Below are positions 1 through 7,576 of a stretch of 23,810 nucleotides of DNA, piece after piece. The stretch's first letter is position 1. The number at the start of each line of letters is the position of its first letter. The DNA comes from Clostridia bacterium (GTDB taxonomy: Bacteria; Bacillota; Clostridia; Christensenellales; UBA1242): assembly GCA_017539765.1 (NCBI GenBank), contig JAFYCH010000060.1, positions 1-23,810 of the forward strand, written 5' to 3'. The notes beneath the pieces were generated by a model. That model ran no database searches, was not told the DNA's origin, and saw only the letters and a list, made by a program, of their open reading frames with translations. A program made the position numbers and the translations under genes.

Positions 1-1110
1 TTCTTTGGCCCAAAGAACAACCCTTTTTATGCTGATTATTCAAGCAGTAAAAAGTATTTAAAAGACCAAATAGTAAAAGATATCAATTTGCTTAATCATT
101 TTGATGCAAAACGTTTTGATCCATCAAAGCTTGGAGAAAAGTATTTGTATCTTAAAAAGAAGTATTCTCCACAAGAAGCAATGCTTCAATTTAAAGCGCT
201 CAAGGAACTTGAACTTGATTATTTGCTTTATGCAAGTTATGCATTGGAACTTATGCATGGAGAAAGTTTGTTTCAATACAATCCACCATTTGTTGATGAA
301 ATCACAAAATATATTTTAAAACACAGAGAAGATAACTTTGAAAAATATAAAAGGATTTTTGTTTATTATTCTCAAGGAGTTAACAAAAATTCAATTTTTG
401 TCGATGATGAAAGAACGATAAAAAATATTGTAAAAGACAATTTTGGCAATGCAATTATTGCAGATGGAAAAATGCTACTTGACAAAAGACTCCAAAACAA
501 ATTGGCATATGGTATAAATAAGTATCCTTTGACTGAAACTGCACATCACATGGAAAAGGGTAATTATGACTATTATGAGAGATATTATATTGGAAAATAC
601 AAAAATAGATATGTATTGTTTTCAGAAGTTTCAAGAATATCTAAAAAACAAAAAGGCAAAAAACAAGAATATAGTTATCAATTCAATTTAGTTCTTAATG
701 GCGATCCAAACAGAAACAGAATTTTGTATCGTATCGATTGCAATGCCGATGCAAACCACATAAACAAAATGGAAACCAGAGGGTTCAATATTGCAAAAGA
801 TGAAAATGTTGATATTGAATTGTTGCGTCACAAAAATGTAAAAAACTGTCACATACACATACCAAACAACAAATACGCAACCATTTTCCCAAATTACATA
901 CATTCTTGTGATGCAAAAAATTATGAATATGAGTTTGCAAATTTTGATAAGTTTATTGAGTTTAACAAAAATTTAATCAAGACAGAAGACACAACACTTA
1001 TTTCAAAGTTTTTCAAAACTTCTTTAAAAAATAATAAAACGGCTTTAAAAATTAAACTTAACACATTTTTGCAAGATTGTTTTAATAAAGGAGAGAATCT
1101 TGGCCAATAA
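1..1110 (+). CDS. Unrecognised protein, 5' end cut by the window
   Basis: The frame is open from base 1, so the true start lies upstream. A TTG at 88 could be read as a start but has no Shine-Dalgarno sequence, and coding continues before it (beginning FFGPKNNPFYADYSSS). There are 369 visible residues. I do not recognise the family. The C-terminal half has a block that looks conserved: a YQFNLVLNGDPN stretch, then RILYRIDCNAD, then the His-rich CHIHIPNN, then FANFDKFIEF. The N-terminal half is helical and charged. It is soluble, with no signal peptide or membrane segment visible. The last 11 bases overlap the next gene, and the Shine-Dalgarno AAGGAG for that gene lies inside this one, so the two are translationally linked. 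It is probably the first or second gene of an operon ending with the PHP protein. Function unknown; the reading frame itself is secure. Confidence 0.85.
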   Translation, partial: FFGPKNNPFYADYSSSKKYLKDQIVKDINLLNHFDAKRFDPSKLGEKYLYLKKKYSPQEAMLQFKALKELELDYLLYASYALELMHGESLFQYNPPFVDEITKYILKHREDNFEKYKRIFVYYSQGVNKNSIFVDDERTIKNIVKDNFGNAIIADGKMLLDKRLQNKLAYGINKYPLTETAHHMEKGNYDYYERYYIGKYKNRYVLFSEVSRISKKQKGKKQEYSYQFNLVLNGDPNRNRILYRIDCNADANHINKMETRGFNIAKDENVDIELLRHKNVKNCHIHIPNNKYATIFPNYIHSCDAKNYEYEFANFDKFIEFNKNLIKTEDTTLISKFFKTSLKNNKTALKIKLNTFLQDCFNKGENLGQ

Positions 1111-1696
1111 TATAAGTTTTGAAACAATGCAAAAATTAAAAAATGATTTTGCAAAAACGGGCAAAGAAACAAAGCCTATAGAGTTTTTAGATGAACGCCT
1201 TGCATTTTATTATTGCGGACTATTTAAAGTAGAAAATATTTATGATGTATTTGTTGTTTTTGCTTCTGCAACACTTTGTAATAGTTACATAAAAACAAAG
1301 TATGCTGATAAAAGTGTAAAAAACAAACACACTTTTAAAAAGTTTGTAAGAGAACATATTAATTATTTGGTGCAAAATCCAATCAAAGATGTTACTGTTT
1401 ATGCAAATGATGACTTTTGTGTTGTTGATATTTGTGGTTTAAAATTTAGTTATCATAGCGTTGGCAAACTTGCAACCAATTGTTCTTATAAAGATGCAAA
1501 CAAAGTGTGGAGTATTGATAGTTTAAGATTAAACCCACATGCCAATCAACTTTTTGATATGGCAAAAGACTATATAAAAACTGAAAAAATTTCAAAAAAT
1601 AATCAAGATATTGCTAAAATAATAGAAAAAGATTTGATTAATGCAAACCAAGATGACACCAGAAGTATTATTGAAGATATTATGGAGACATATTAA
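1100..1696 (+). CDS. Unrecognised 198-residue protein in the PHP operon
   Basis: It starts with TTG at 1100, chosen because AAGGAG at 1088-1093 sits 6 nt upstream; the first in-frame ATG is codon 10 and has no such site. The start overlaps the upstream gene by 11 bases, and the stop is 12 bases before the PHP gene, so the three are almost certainly one transcript. The protein is mixed alpha/beta and soluble. Possible conserved cores are FCVVDICGLKFSYHSV (beta-rich) and SLRLNPHANQLFDMAKDYI (helical), followed by a charged tail. I see no catalytic motif that I can name. Its constant tight spacing with the other two suggests that the products act together, which is inference only. Confidence 0.8.
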   Translation: MANNISFETMQKLKNDFAKTGKETKPIEFLDERLAFYYCGLFKVENIYDVFVVFASATLCNSYIKTKYADKSVKNKHTFKKFVREHINYLVQNPIKDVTVYANDDFCVVDICGLKFSYHSVGKLATNCSYKDANKVWSIDSLRLNPHANQLFDMAKDYIKTEKISKNNQDIAKIIEKDLINANQDDTRSIIEDIMETY

Positions 1697-1708
1697 AAAG
1701 GAGAAAAG

Positions 1709-3862
1709 ATGCGAAATATTGTAGATTTTCATATTCATGGAATAGGCTCAGTTTATAAAGATGGTTATGCCACTGCAAGTTATGACCATATTTGCGCATA
1801 TTTTCAACGTTTTGCAGAGAGCAAAAAAAGAAAAGCTGTCATTGCATTTACCGAGCACGATTGCAATATTATGACCTATGAAAAATACAAGGAATTACAA
1901 AACAAATATCCAAACGTAAAAATTATATTGGGTATGGAAGCGAATGCAAAACTTACTCATGCAACAGATGGAGTTTTTGAAGTGGCTCATGTTTTGGCTT
2001 ATGCTGATATGTCCAGCGAAGAGTCCATAAAAAAGTGGTTAGATTGCGAAGAATTAAAAGATCTCTCAAAAATCAGAACTTTTCAAGTGCCAACACAAGA
2101 ACCTTCAAACAAATATATCATAACGGATTTTTGTAAGAAATTGAATTCTCAATATGGCACAAAAATAGATATTAAAGAATTGGTTGACAAATTTGGTAAC
2201 AGCAGGCTTGGCAGCAGAGACTTACAGAGTAGAGTAATCTATTATTTGGCTGAAAAAATTTTTGAGAATAAAGATTTTGCTTTTTCTGATTGTAAAAATG
2301 TAGAAGAAGTTTCATCAAAACTTAAAAGTCTAGAATTCTTTGTTGACAAAAAACATGGTTTTTATGGCGGGCTCATACCATCTCAATATAGATTTTCAAG
2401 AGAAATTAATGTAATGCTTGCAATTACCGAACTTGAAAAGAATATTGGAAAATCTATAAATATTGAAGAGTTTTACAGCAAGTTGAATTATGGACTGACA
2501 TCTGACAAATTTGATGAACAATTTGCAACATTAGCTGCCGAAATAATGTCAAAAGAAAAAGCTTTTCTTAAAAAAATAAATATAGATAATGTTATGCTTT
2601 CGTTAGGTAAAAAACATTTTACCAACAAAGATATTCAGCAGTTTATTCGTTCTAGAATATTAAAGAATGCTAGATTTAATTGCGTAAAAAAATCTACATC
2701 ACAGTTCTTTGTCTCTGGTGTATTTATGGAGAATTTTGGCGAAAGACTATACATGGCAAAATCAATACTAAACAAAAATATTGGTACAAAAATTACAAAC
2801 AGAGAAATAGCAGAGCTTTTAAACAATACAAAATCTAGAGATGTAATGAGAAACCAATTTATAAATTTGGTAAAATTTTCATTAAAGTATAATCAACCTG
2901 AATTATATAAGAAAATTGAAAAACTTTCAATTGATGGATTATCAAAAACAACACTTGGCAGAAATAAGCATGGAGTAATCAGTTTAGACAGACTTATTAC
3001 ACCATATCCAAGCTCAAACAAAGACGCTACACCAGACATAAGAACTGCACTTGAAGAAATAAATGGCATTATTAAAAAAACAGGTGGACATTTGATTTTG
3101 GCTCATCCTGACCTGGTGTTTAAATATACAGATGGCAAATCGGTTCCAGTTAATGCGTTTAGAGATACTGATAGAGAGTTGGTATCAAAATCAAAATATA
3201 AAGAAATAAAAAAAGATTTGTATGATTATGGTTGTGTTGATACGTTAAAATTGCAAGGTTCAAAACAAAAACTTTTAAAGCTTGAATTATTCTTTAGACT
3301 ATGTAAGAAAAATGGTATCAAGTTTGATGGTTTTGAAATAAGAAAATCAAATATTGTCGATAGAGAAAATTTGAGAAATTATTTAATTTATGCCGCAAAA
3401 AATAATTATGACATCAGTTTTGGCAGCGATACCCATCTTTCAAATATGCATTTTTATAATGACTTGCTAAGAGATAAAAAAATCACTCAAGGTGTATTTG
3501 ATAAATTGGCAAAACATGCCGACAAAATTGGTGATAACACTGCAAGCACCAATGCATACCAAATTTATTATCCATCAAAATTTAAAACTGAAAGTCAAAA
3601 TATAGATTTTGCCAACATTAAAGATATGAAACCATGCATAAAGACTGATAAGTATGGCAAATTGTATAACATCAACAAATATACTGTTGTTCAAACAAGT
3701 TTTTGTGACAAGATGATTAACAAATCTTATACAGGACATACTCCACTGATGACACTAATATATAATAATAAACTATATTTTTTCAGCAAAGAATCTCTTA
3801 AGTATATGAATTATAATTTTGATATAAAAGCTGCTACTCCAGAAGAAGACATCAAAAAATAA
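1709..3862 (+). CDS. PHP-domain phosphoesterase with a large repeat-bearing insert
   Basis: The start ATG follows AAAAGGAGAAAAG closely. The PHP (polymerase and histidinol phosphatase) metal-site motifs are complete but split. Residues 5-11 are VDFHIHG (H8, H10), 47-51 are FTEHD, 75-79 are GMEAN (E77), and H94 is present. After a long gap come LAHPD (H466) at 464-468, FDGFE at 539-543, and GSDTH (D574, H576) at 572-576. A PHP domain of this class (for example the RnaAM/TrpH type) is usually under 300 residues in total; here about 370 residues separate H94 from H466. The insert is helical and holds three related segments starting near residues 150, 247 and 359. The third (GTKITNREIAELLN) looks like a helix-turn-helix. 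A C-terminal extension of about 100 residues (from about 612) is unassigned. A metal-dependent phosphoesterase or nuclease is likely; the substrate is unknown. It is the last gene of its operon, closed by a hairpin terminator. Confidence 0.85.
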   Translation: MRNIVDFHIHGIGSVYKDGYATASYDHICAYFQRFAESKKRKAVIAFTEHDCNIMTYEKYKELQNKYPNVKIILGMEANAKLTHATDGVFEVAHVLAYADMSSEESIKKWLDCEELKDLSKIRTFQVPTQEPSNKYIITDFCKKLNSQYGTKIDIKELVDKFGNSRLGSRDLQSRVIYYLAEKIFENKDFAFSDCKNVEEVSSKLKSLEFFVDKKHGFYGGLIPSQYRFSREINVMLAITELEKNIGKSINIEEFYSKLNYGLTSDKFDEQFATLAAEIMSKEKAFLKKINIDNVMLSLGKKHFTNKDIQQFIRSRILKNARFNCVKKSTSQFFVSGVFMENFGERLYMAKSILNKNIGTKITNREIAELLNNTKSRDVMRNQFINLVKFSLKYNQPELYKKIEKLSIDGLSKTTLGRNKHGVISLDRLITPYPSSNKDATPDIRTALEEINGIIKKTGGHLILAHPDLVFKYTDGKSVPVNAFRDTDRELVSKSKYKEIKKDLYDYGCVDTLKLQGSKQKLLKLELFFRLCKKNGIKFDGFEIRKSNIVDRENLRNYLIYAAKNNYDISFGSDTHLSNMHFYNDLLRDKKITQGVFDKLAKHADKIGDNTASTNAYQIYYPSKFKTESQNIDFANIKDMKPCIKTDKYGKLYNINKYTVVQTSFCDKMINKSYTGHTPLMTLIYNNKLYFFSKESLKYMNYNFDIKAATPEEDIKK

Positions 3863-3880
3863 TTTATCAAAGAAAATTAA

Positions 3881-3907
3881 AAAAAACGCTCAAAACGAGC
3901 GTTTTTT
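3881..3907. terminator. Bidirectional intrinsic terminator (PHP gene / degV)
   Basis: Left arm AAAAAACGCTC (3881-3891) pairs with GAGCGTTTTTT (3897-3907) across a 5-nt loop. The arms supply a U tract in both directions, so it can end both convergent transcripts. The degV stop codon (3906-3908) overlaps the hairpin. Confidence 0.9.
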
Positions 3908-4769
3908 AGTAGTGATTTTCACCATCGTTCAAATAAAGTATTCCAATAGTATGTGGGCCACAATGGCTTGTTACAGTTGAACCAGCCGTGGTTTCCAAAA
4001 TCTCTTTAAACCTCGTGTTTTCTTTTAAGTATTTTTTTATTTCTTCAACAATTTCTGGGTCAATTTCTGTGTGAGTGATAAATACTCTTGTATAGTCTGG
4101 GTTGTTATATTTTGCAAGTGTATCGGCAACATATTTCATAACAGATTTTTGGAAGTTGCCCATATACCTTTTTGCCATGCCCATTTTGCCTTCGTGCACT
4201 TCTATGCTTGGCTTAATTTTAAGAAGGTTGGCTCCAAGAAGAGCAATGGTGTTGCATCTTCCTCCACGATATAGATATTCAAGACGGTCAATAATAAAAC
4301 TTGTTTGGTTTGTGTTTCGTCTTGCTTCGACCATTTCAACAATATCGTGAGGAGAGTATTTTCCGGTTTGTGCAAGTTCACTTGCATACATTGCAAGAAG
4401 AGCGGTGCCGGTTGAAAGTGTTCTGCTGTCAACAACAAAGATATTTTGCATTTCTTCGCAAACAAGTTTTGCGTTGTTGTGAGTTGTGCTCATTTCACTT
4501 GAAATATTAAAATGGATTATTGCATCATATCCACCAGATAAATATTTTTCAAAATGTTCTTTATATTGCACTGTGTTTACGGCGCTTGTTTTTGGCAATT
4601 TCTTTGTTTTTCTTACATAGTCATAAATCATGTCAGGGTTTATTGTTTCGCCGTCCAAATATTCTTCTTCTCCCAAATTTACAACAAGTGGAATAATTCC
4701 AATATCAAATTTATCCGCAAGTTCTTGTGACAAATCTGCGGTGCTATCTGCTGTTATTTTTATTTTCAT
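3906..4769 (-). CDS. degV: DegV family fatty-acid-binding protein
   Basis: DegV proteins bind a fatty acid (in related systems as the FakB subunit of fatty acid kinase) in a two-domain fold. Seen here: an N-terminal ITADSTADL segment, TSAVN near residues 61-65, a FNISSEMS segment near 88-94, then RLEYLYRGGR and a C-terminal HCGPHTIGILY. The length of 287 residues matches the family. The frame is open for 30 more codons upstream (to 4859), but the ATG at 4769 is preceded by TAGGAGCATAT, a proper Shine-Dalgarno sequence, and the upstream part covers the promoter, so 4769 is the start. It is a single-gene transcript, convergent with the PHP gene. I see no fakA kinase gene in the window. Confidence 0.93.
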   Translation of the reverse strand: MKIKITADSTADLSQELADKFDIGIIPLVVNLGEEEYLDGETINPDMIYDYVRKTKKLPKTSAVNTVQYKEHFEKYLSGGYDAIIHFNISSEMSTTHNNAKLVCEEMQNIFVVDSRTLSTGTALLAMYASELAQTGKYSPHDIVEMVEARRNTNQTSFIIDRLEYLYRGGRCNTIALLGANLLKIKPSIEVHEGKMGMAKRYMGNFQKSVMKYVADTLAKYNNPDYTRVFITHTEIDPEIVEEIKKYLKENTRFKEILETTAGSTVTSHCGPHTIGILYLNDGENHY

Positions 4770-4806
4770 ATATGCTCCTATTCGTGAATTTTTCTGCCTT
4801 AATATA

Positions 4807-4834
4807 ATTATATCAAATAAATTTTTTTTGTCAA
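4807..4834 (-). promoter_or_regulatory. Promoter of degV
   Basis: Read on the minus strand: TTGACA (4834-4829), a 16-nt spacer, then TATAAT (4812-4807). Both boxes are perfect sigma-A consensus. The predicted start is about 30 nt before the degV ATG, giving a short leader with the Shine-Dalgarno sequence. Confidence 0.85.
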
Positions 4835-4947
4835 ACAACATCAATTGGTTGTTACGCAAAATGTGTTATATATTATATAATATTATAGATATTTTTGTAG
4901 AAGAATAACTTTATTTAAAAAGCATATAAAATATTTTCTAAATTCTA
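4835..4947. other. AT-rich spacer with no visible feature
   Basis: This lies between the degV promoter and the glyS promoter in the 383-base gap between the two coding regions. It is very AT-rich, with short TA palindromes. I see no gene, RNA or terminator in it. Confidence 0.5.
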
Positions 4948-4976
4948 TTGACAAAAATTATTTTTGGGTCTATTAT
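4948..4976 (+). promoter_or_regulatory. Promoter of the glyS T-box transcript
   Basis: TTGACA (4948-4953), a 17-nt spacer and TATTAT (4971-4976). The predicted transcription start is near 4983, which fixes the T-box leader length at only about 170 nt before the glyS ATG. Confidence 0.85.
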
Positions 4977-4982
4977 GGAACT

Positions 4983-5119
4983 AAGCGTTGATAAAGAGTG
5001 GCGTCTTTGGAGCGAATAAAAACAAATAAAAAGAGAGCACACTTTGTGTGTTAAATAGGGTGGAACCGCGGTTAATATCGTCCCTTGTGTTAAAGTATTT
5101 TTGACACTTGGGATTTTTT
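4983..5119 (+). promoter_or_regulatory. Glycine T-box riboswitch with terminator, short stem I
   Basis: The T-box sequence AGGGTGGAACCGCG (5057-5070) followed by CGTCCCT (5079-5085) matches the antiterminator consensus. The bulge TGGA would pair with tRNA 3' end UCCA, and U is the tRNA-Gly discriminator, which fits glycine. The competing terminator pairs TCCC-TT-GTGT (5081-5090) with ACAC-TT-GGGA (5104-5113), followed by six T; the antiterminator and terminator share TCCC. A stem III-like hairpin CACAC-TTT-GTGTG lies near 5039-5051. The only stem I candidate is a hairpin of about 29 nt (4986-5014): CGT pairs with GCG outside, AAAGA (4993-4997) with TCTTT (5004-5008) inside. GGA (5009-5011, a Gly codon) lies in the 3' side of the internal loop and GGC (5000-5002) in the terminal loop. 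GGA followed by a purine is the better specifier candidate. Uncharged tRNA-Gly should allow readthrough into glyS. Confidence 0.9.
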
Positions 5120-5152
5120 ACTTTAACAAATACAAAAAAAGGAGAAAAAAAT

Positions 5153-6535
5153 ATGGAAAAACTAGAAAATTTGGACAAAATTGTGAACCTATGCAAAAGC
5201 AGAGGCTTCATTTTTAAAGGAAGTGAAATCTATGGTGGTATGGGAAATACTTGGGATTATGGTCCTGTTGGTGTAGAACTTAAAAATAACGTCAAAAGAG
5301 CATGGTGGAAAAAATTTGTTCAATGTTCAGAAAACAGTTTTGGTGTTGATGCGGCAATACTTATGAACAGCCGTGTTTGGGACGCAAGTGGTCACACAGC
5401 ATCATTTACTGACCCAAAAATGGATTGCAGAAACTGCAAAACAAGACACAGAGCAGATAATCTTATTGAAGATTACAACAAAAAGCACGACATAGAAATG
5501 GCTGTCGATGCAATGAGCAAAGAAGAAATGTATGCTTATATTATGGAGCATCAAATCAAGTGCCCAAATTGTGGAAAATGTGATTTTACAGAAATCAAAA
5601 ACTTTAATCTTATGTTTTCAACAAAACGTGGTGTTACAGAAGACAATCAAGACGTAATTTATTTAAGACCAGAAACAGCACAGGGTGAATTTGTTAACTT
5701 TTTAAACGTTCAAAGAACAACTCGTGCAAAAGTTCCTTTTGGAATTGCTCAAATTGGTAAGGCTTTCAGAAATGAAATTACTCCAGGAAACTTTATTTTC
5801 AGAACTATCGAATTTGAACAAATGGAACATCAATTTTTTTGCAAAGAAGAAGATGGCGAGAAGTTCTATAACGAATACAAACAAAAAGCGTGGGATTTTG
5901 CAACAAGTGTTGGTCTAAAGCCAGAACATTTAAGATTTAAAGACCACGACAAACTTGCACATTATGCAAAAGCAGCTTGTGACATTCAATATTTGTTCCC
6001 AATGGGTTGGAACGAACTTAATGGTATTCACAATCGTTCAGCTTGGGACCTTTCAAGACATCAAGAGTTTAGTGGAAAGAGCATGATATATCTTGACCCA
6101 TTTACAAATGAAAGATATGTGCCAAACGACATTGAATATTCAATTGGTTGTGACCGTCTTGTACTAGCACTGCTTTGTGAAGCATACGATGAAGAACAAC
6201 TTGAAGATGGCGAGACAAGAATTGTTATGCACTTTGCACCACAAATTGCACCATACAAAGTTGCAATTTTACCACTTCAAAAAAATTTAAGCGACAAAGC
6301 AAAAGAAATTTACAAAACTATACAAAACAACTTTATGGCAACTTATGACGAAGCAGGTAGTATCGGAAAGCGTTATCGTCGTCAAGATGAAATTGGTACG
6401 CCATATTGCATTACAATTGACTTTGACACACTTGAAAAGGGCACAGTGACTGTTCGTGACCGTGACACAATGAAACAGGATACAATCAAAGTTGAAGAAA
6501 TAAAGGATTATTTGGACAAAAAGTTAAATGCTTAA
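5153..6535 (+). CDS. glyS: Glycyl-tRNA synthetase, single-chain class II
   Basis: Charges tRNA-Gly with glycine in the cytoplasm. This is the dimeric, eukaryote-like GlyRS of 460 residues, not the alpha2-beta2 type. Seen: GGMGNTWDYGPVGVELKNN near the N-terminus (motif 1 region), zinc-site cysteines in CRNCKTRHRADNLIE and CPNCGKC, RPETAQGEFVNF with GKAFRNEI (motif 2), FEQMEHQFFC, SIGCDRLVLALLC (motif 3), and a C-terminal anticodon-binding domain ending GKRYRRQDEIGTPYCIT. An earlier in-frame ATG (5108) falls inside the T-box terminator; the ATG at 5153 has AAAGGAG eight nt upstream and is the start. It is controlled by the glycine T-box ahead of it. It leads an operon with the next two genes (13-base gap, then a 4-base overlap). 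Confidence 0.97.
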   Translation: MEKLENLDKIVNLCKSRGFIFKGSEIYGGMGNTWDYGPVGVELKNNVKRAWWKKFVQCSENSFGVDAAILMNSRVWDASGHTASFTDPKMDCRNCKTRHRADNLIEDYNKKHDIEMAVDAMSKEEMYAYIMEHQIKCPNCGKCDFTEIKNFNLMFSTKRGVTEDNQDVIYLRPETAQGEFVNFLNVQRTTRAKVPFGIAQIGKAFRNEITPGNFIFRTIEFEQMEHQFFCKEEDGEKFYNEYKQKAWDFATSVGLKPEHLRFKDHDKLAHYAKAACDIQYLFPMGWNELNGIHNRSAWDLSRHQEFSGKSMIYLDPFTNERYVPNDIEYSIGCDRLVLALLCEAYDEEQLEDGETRIVMHFAPQIAPYKVAILPLQKNLSDKAKEIYKTIQNNFMATYDEAGSIGKRYRRQDEIGTPYCITIDFDTLEKGTVTVRDRDTMKQDTIKVEEIKDYLDKKLNA

Positions 6536-6548
6536 AAGGTAGTATTTT

Positions 6549-7091
6549 ATGATAAAAATGTTTTTGAAATCGGAAAAAGAAAAGAAAAATTATGAATACA
6601 ATATTGAACATATCAGTAATGTTAATAAGGCATTTAAGTTATTAAAACCATATTTAACTGAGTTCTTTTCTCCAGAAGAAATGCTTGATTTAGAAAAACA
6701 AATAAAAAAGCACGATGCATCAAAATTTAGCGATGAAGAGTTTTATGCATATTGCGAATACTTTTTTGGAGATAAAGAAAAGTCAAAAGATGATTTTGAA
6801 TATGCATGGCTCCATCATCAACACAAAAATCCACATCACCATCAATATTGGGTTTTAAGAAAAGGCAGCGGAAAAACAAAGGCTTTGGATATGCCTAAAA
6901 AATATATTGTAGAAATGGTTTGTGATTGGTGGTCTTTTAGCATAAGAGACAATAATTATGGAGATGTTCTTGATTGGTACAAAGAAAACAAACCAAACAT
7001 ATTAATTTCCGAAAACACACAAAAATTTACTGAAAAACTACTGGATATAATCAAATTAAATTTTGTTAAGGAGGAGGATAAAAATTTATGA
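6549..7091 (+). CDS. DUF5662-like, HD-like hydrolase candidate
   Basis: A 180-residue soluble protein. The pattern IEHISNVNKAF, IKKHDASKF, FEYAWLHHQHKNPHHHQYW and MVCDWWSF resembles the DUF5662 family as I remember it; no search was run. The spacing of H21, H55-D56, H89/H90 and D126 recalls the metal ligands of HD-type phosphohydrolases, so a metal-dependent hydrolase is possible but not shown. The start ATG has a weak AAAAGG nine nt upstream; an ATG three codons later is the alternative. It sits 13 bases after glyS and overlaps yqeY by 4 bases (ATGA), so it should be under the glycine T-box. No role in glycine or tRNA metabolism is evident from its sequence. Confidence 0.8.
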   Translation: MIKMFLKSEKEKKNYEYNIEHISNVNKAFKLLKPYLTEFFSPEEMLDLEKQIKKHDASKFSDEEFYAYCEYFFGDKEKSKDDFEYAWLHHQHKNPHHHQYWVLRKGSGKTKALDMPKKYIVEMVCDWWSFSIRDNNYGDVLDWYKENKPNILISENTQKFTEKLLDIIKLNFVKEEDKNL

Positions 7092-7510
7092 TTATTGATG
7101 AAATAAAAAAAGCAAAACTCGTTGCAATGAAAGAACACGACGAGTCTAAAAAAACTGCATATTCAATTGCAGTCAACAAGTATATGCTTGCACAAATTGA
7201 ACTCAAGGCACAAGGCAAAGAGTTTGCTGATGCGGATATGGTTCAAATTCTTCAAAAACTTTTAAAAGAACTTGCAGAAGAAAGAGAGTTTTATGCAAAA
7301 GCAAACAGAGCTGATGGCGTAAAAGATTTGGACGCACAAATTGCAGCTCTTAACGAGTTTTTGCCAAAGATGATGAGCAAAGAAGAAATTAGGGCAGAGA
7401 TGGAAAAACTTGAAGACAAAAGTATTGGCTCAGTTATGAAACATTTTAAGGCAAATTTTGCTGGCAAGTGTGACATGAGAGACGTTCAAGAAGTTTTAAA
7501 GAGTTTATAA
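7088..7510 (+). CDS. yqeY: GatB/YqeY domain protein
   Basis: A 140-residue all-helical protein related to the tail domain of the tRNA-dependent amidotransferase subunit GatB. Visible hallmarks are the N-terminal amphipathic helices (EIKKAKLVAMKEHDESKKTA), a coiled-coil-like central helix, and the conserved LNEFLPKMMSKEEI segment near two-thirds, followed by GSVMKHFKANFAGKCDMRDV. YqeY-type proteins are linked to tRNA binding, but their precise role is not settled. The ATG overlaps the previous stop (ATGA), with AGGAGGAGG ten nt upstream, a strong Shine-Dalgarno. It is the last gene of the glyS operon. I see no hairpin terminator after it. Confidence 0.92.
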   Translation: MIIDEIKKAKLVAMKEHDESKKTAYSIAVNKYMLAQIELKAQGKEFADADMVQILQKLLKELAEEREFYAKANRADGVKDLDAQIAALNEFLPKMMSKEEIRAEMEKLEDKSIGSVMKHFKANFAGKCDMRDVQEVLKSL

Positions 7511-7527
7511 CATATTCAAAAACACTA

Positions 7528-7556
7528 TTGACACATAAGAGTTTCTATGCTAAAAT
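7528..7556 (+). promoter_or_regulatory. Promoter of the 7577 gene
   Basis: TTGACA (7528-7533), a 17-nt spacer and TAAAAT (7551-7556) with an extended -10 TGC just before it. It lies in the 66-base gap after yqeY and gives a leader of about 13 nt with AGAGG as the Shine-Dalgarno sequence. Confidence 0.85.
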
Positions 7557-7576
7557 ACTGACAGAGAGGAATATAT

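Noticed and set aside
4770..4859. 30-codon N-terminal extension of degV
   Set aside because: It would cover the promoter -10 and -35 boxes; the shorter form has a good Shine-Dalgarno and the family N-terminus.
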